A stretch of DNA of 5,395 bases from Oscillospiraceae bacterium (lineage in GTDB: Bacteria > Bacillota > Clostridia > Oscillospirales > Acutalibacteraceae). The notes under the pieces were generated by a model. That model made no database searches and had not been told where the DNA came from. It worked only from the letters and a program-made list of their open reading frames with translations. The first letter of the stretch is position 1; each line of letters begins with the position of its first letter. This document shows, in pieces, positions 5,253-5,395 of this stretch. The stretch is from positions 781-6,175 of the forward strand of contig JAJXDX010000133.1 of the NCBI GenBank assembly GCA_021640185.1. Direction: 5' to 3'. The position numbers were made by a program, and so were the translations under genes.

Positions 5253-5324
5253 TAATTATGACAAAACTGTAACCATTTTTTATCGGACAAAGAAAAATTC
5301 GCACAAACGCAGGAAAAGATCTGC

Positions 5325-5353
5325 TTGCGCCGCGGCCGCAGATGGGCTATACT
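5325..5353 (+). promoter_or_regulatory. Sigma-A promoter of the gene running off the right edge
   Basis: TTGCGC (5325-5330) and TATACT (5348-5353) are separated by 17 bases on the plus strand. The predicted start is near 5360, about 25 bases before the ATG at 5385. The -35 hexamer is the same TTGCGC used by the GT2-GtrA promoter in this window. Confidence 0.75.
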
Positions 5354-5384
5354 GACAGCAGGAACGAAAAAGGAGGACTGTCCG

Positions 5385-5395
5385 ATGTATCAGGC
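5385..5395 (+). CDS. Start of a plus-strand gene, truncated by window edge
   Basis: Only Met-Tyr-Gln and part of an Ala codon (gc) are visible. The start is credible because AAAAAGGAGG (5368-5376 region) lies 8 bases before the ATG and a good promoter (5325-5353) sits just upstream. No function can be suggested from three residues. It is transcribed divergently from the membrane protein / DUF4349 operon. Confidence 0.7.

Larger units (their letters stand above)
5193..5384. other. Divergent AT-rich control region
   Basis: These 192 bases separate the minus-strand membrane-protein operon from a plus-strand gene cut by the window edge. Bases about 5219-5300 are clearly richer in A+T than the surrounding genes. 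The region contains one promoter on each strand (5224-5252 and 5325-5353), with 72 bases between their -35 boxes, enough for shared regulatory sites. No ORF of its own is convincing here. Confidence 0.6.

Overview
The window looks like chromosomal DNA from a GC-rich, low-oxygen gut-type Firmicute (class Clostridia, Oscillospiraceae/Ruminococcaceae-like). The reasons are the strong AGGAGG-type ribosome binding sites, sigma-A promoters of TTGNNN-17-TATAAT form, rho-independent terminators, a DUF4349 lipoprotein, and an ECF sigma factor paired with an anti-sigma-like membrane protein whose outer part is a serpin. This placement is inference; no marker gene fixes the species. Base composition is high in G+C (about 60% or a little more by eye), which opens very long spurious frames on the plus strand opposite the real genes.

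Layout. All complete genes are on the minus strand, so they read right to left. At the right edge a divergent intergenic region (about 5193-5384) carries a minus-strand promoter and a plus-strand promoter. The plus-strand one serves a gene of which only the first 11 bases are in the window. Leftward from there, a two-gene operon encodes a small single-pass membrane protein (4749-5192) and a DUF4349 lipoprotein with a second membrane anchor (3785-4723). It ends in a strong hairpin terminator (3715-3758). Next is a tightly coupled pair: an ECF-type sigma-70 factor (3059-3637) whose stop overlaps by 4 bases the start of a 530-residue protein (1470-3062). That protein has a short cytoplasmic tail resembling Clostridial anti-sigma proteins, one membrane helix, a Pro/Ser/Thr-rich linker built on a 22-residue duplication, and a full serpin (serine protease inhibitor) domain. 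A separate extended -10 promoter (1435-1463), with a near-perfect dyad over its start site, drives a fused glycosyltransferase 2 / GtrA protein (307-1380). At the left edge is tRNA-Arg(ACG) (65-141), with an exact consensus promoter and an 18-bp terminator hairpin.

How the genes may work together. The sigma factor/serpin pair is the most interesting part. The architecture suggests a membrane-bound anti-sigma whose outer sensor is a serpin, i.e. a single-use bait for an external protease, so that protease attack might change sigma activity. This is an inference from gene order, translational coupling and topology. The remaining genes (glycosyltransferase/GtrA, DUF4349 lipoprotein, small membrane protein) are envelope-related but sit in separate transcription units, and nothing in the sequence ties them to the sigma factor.
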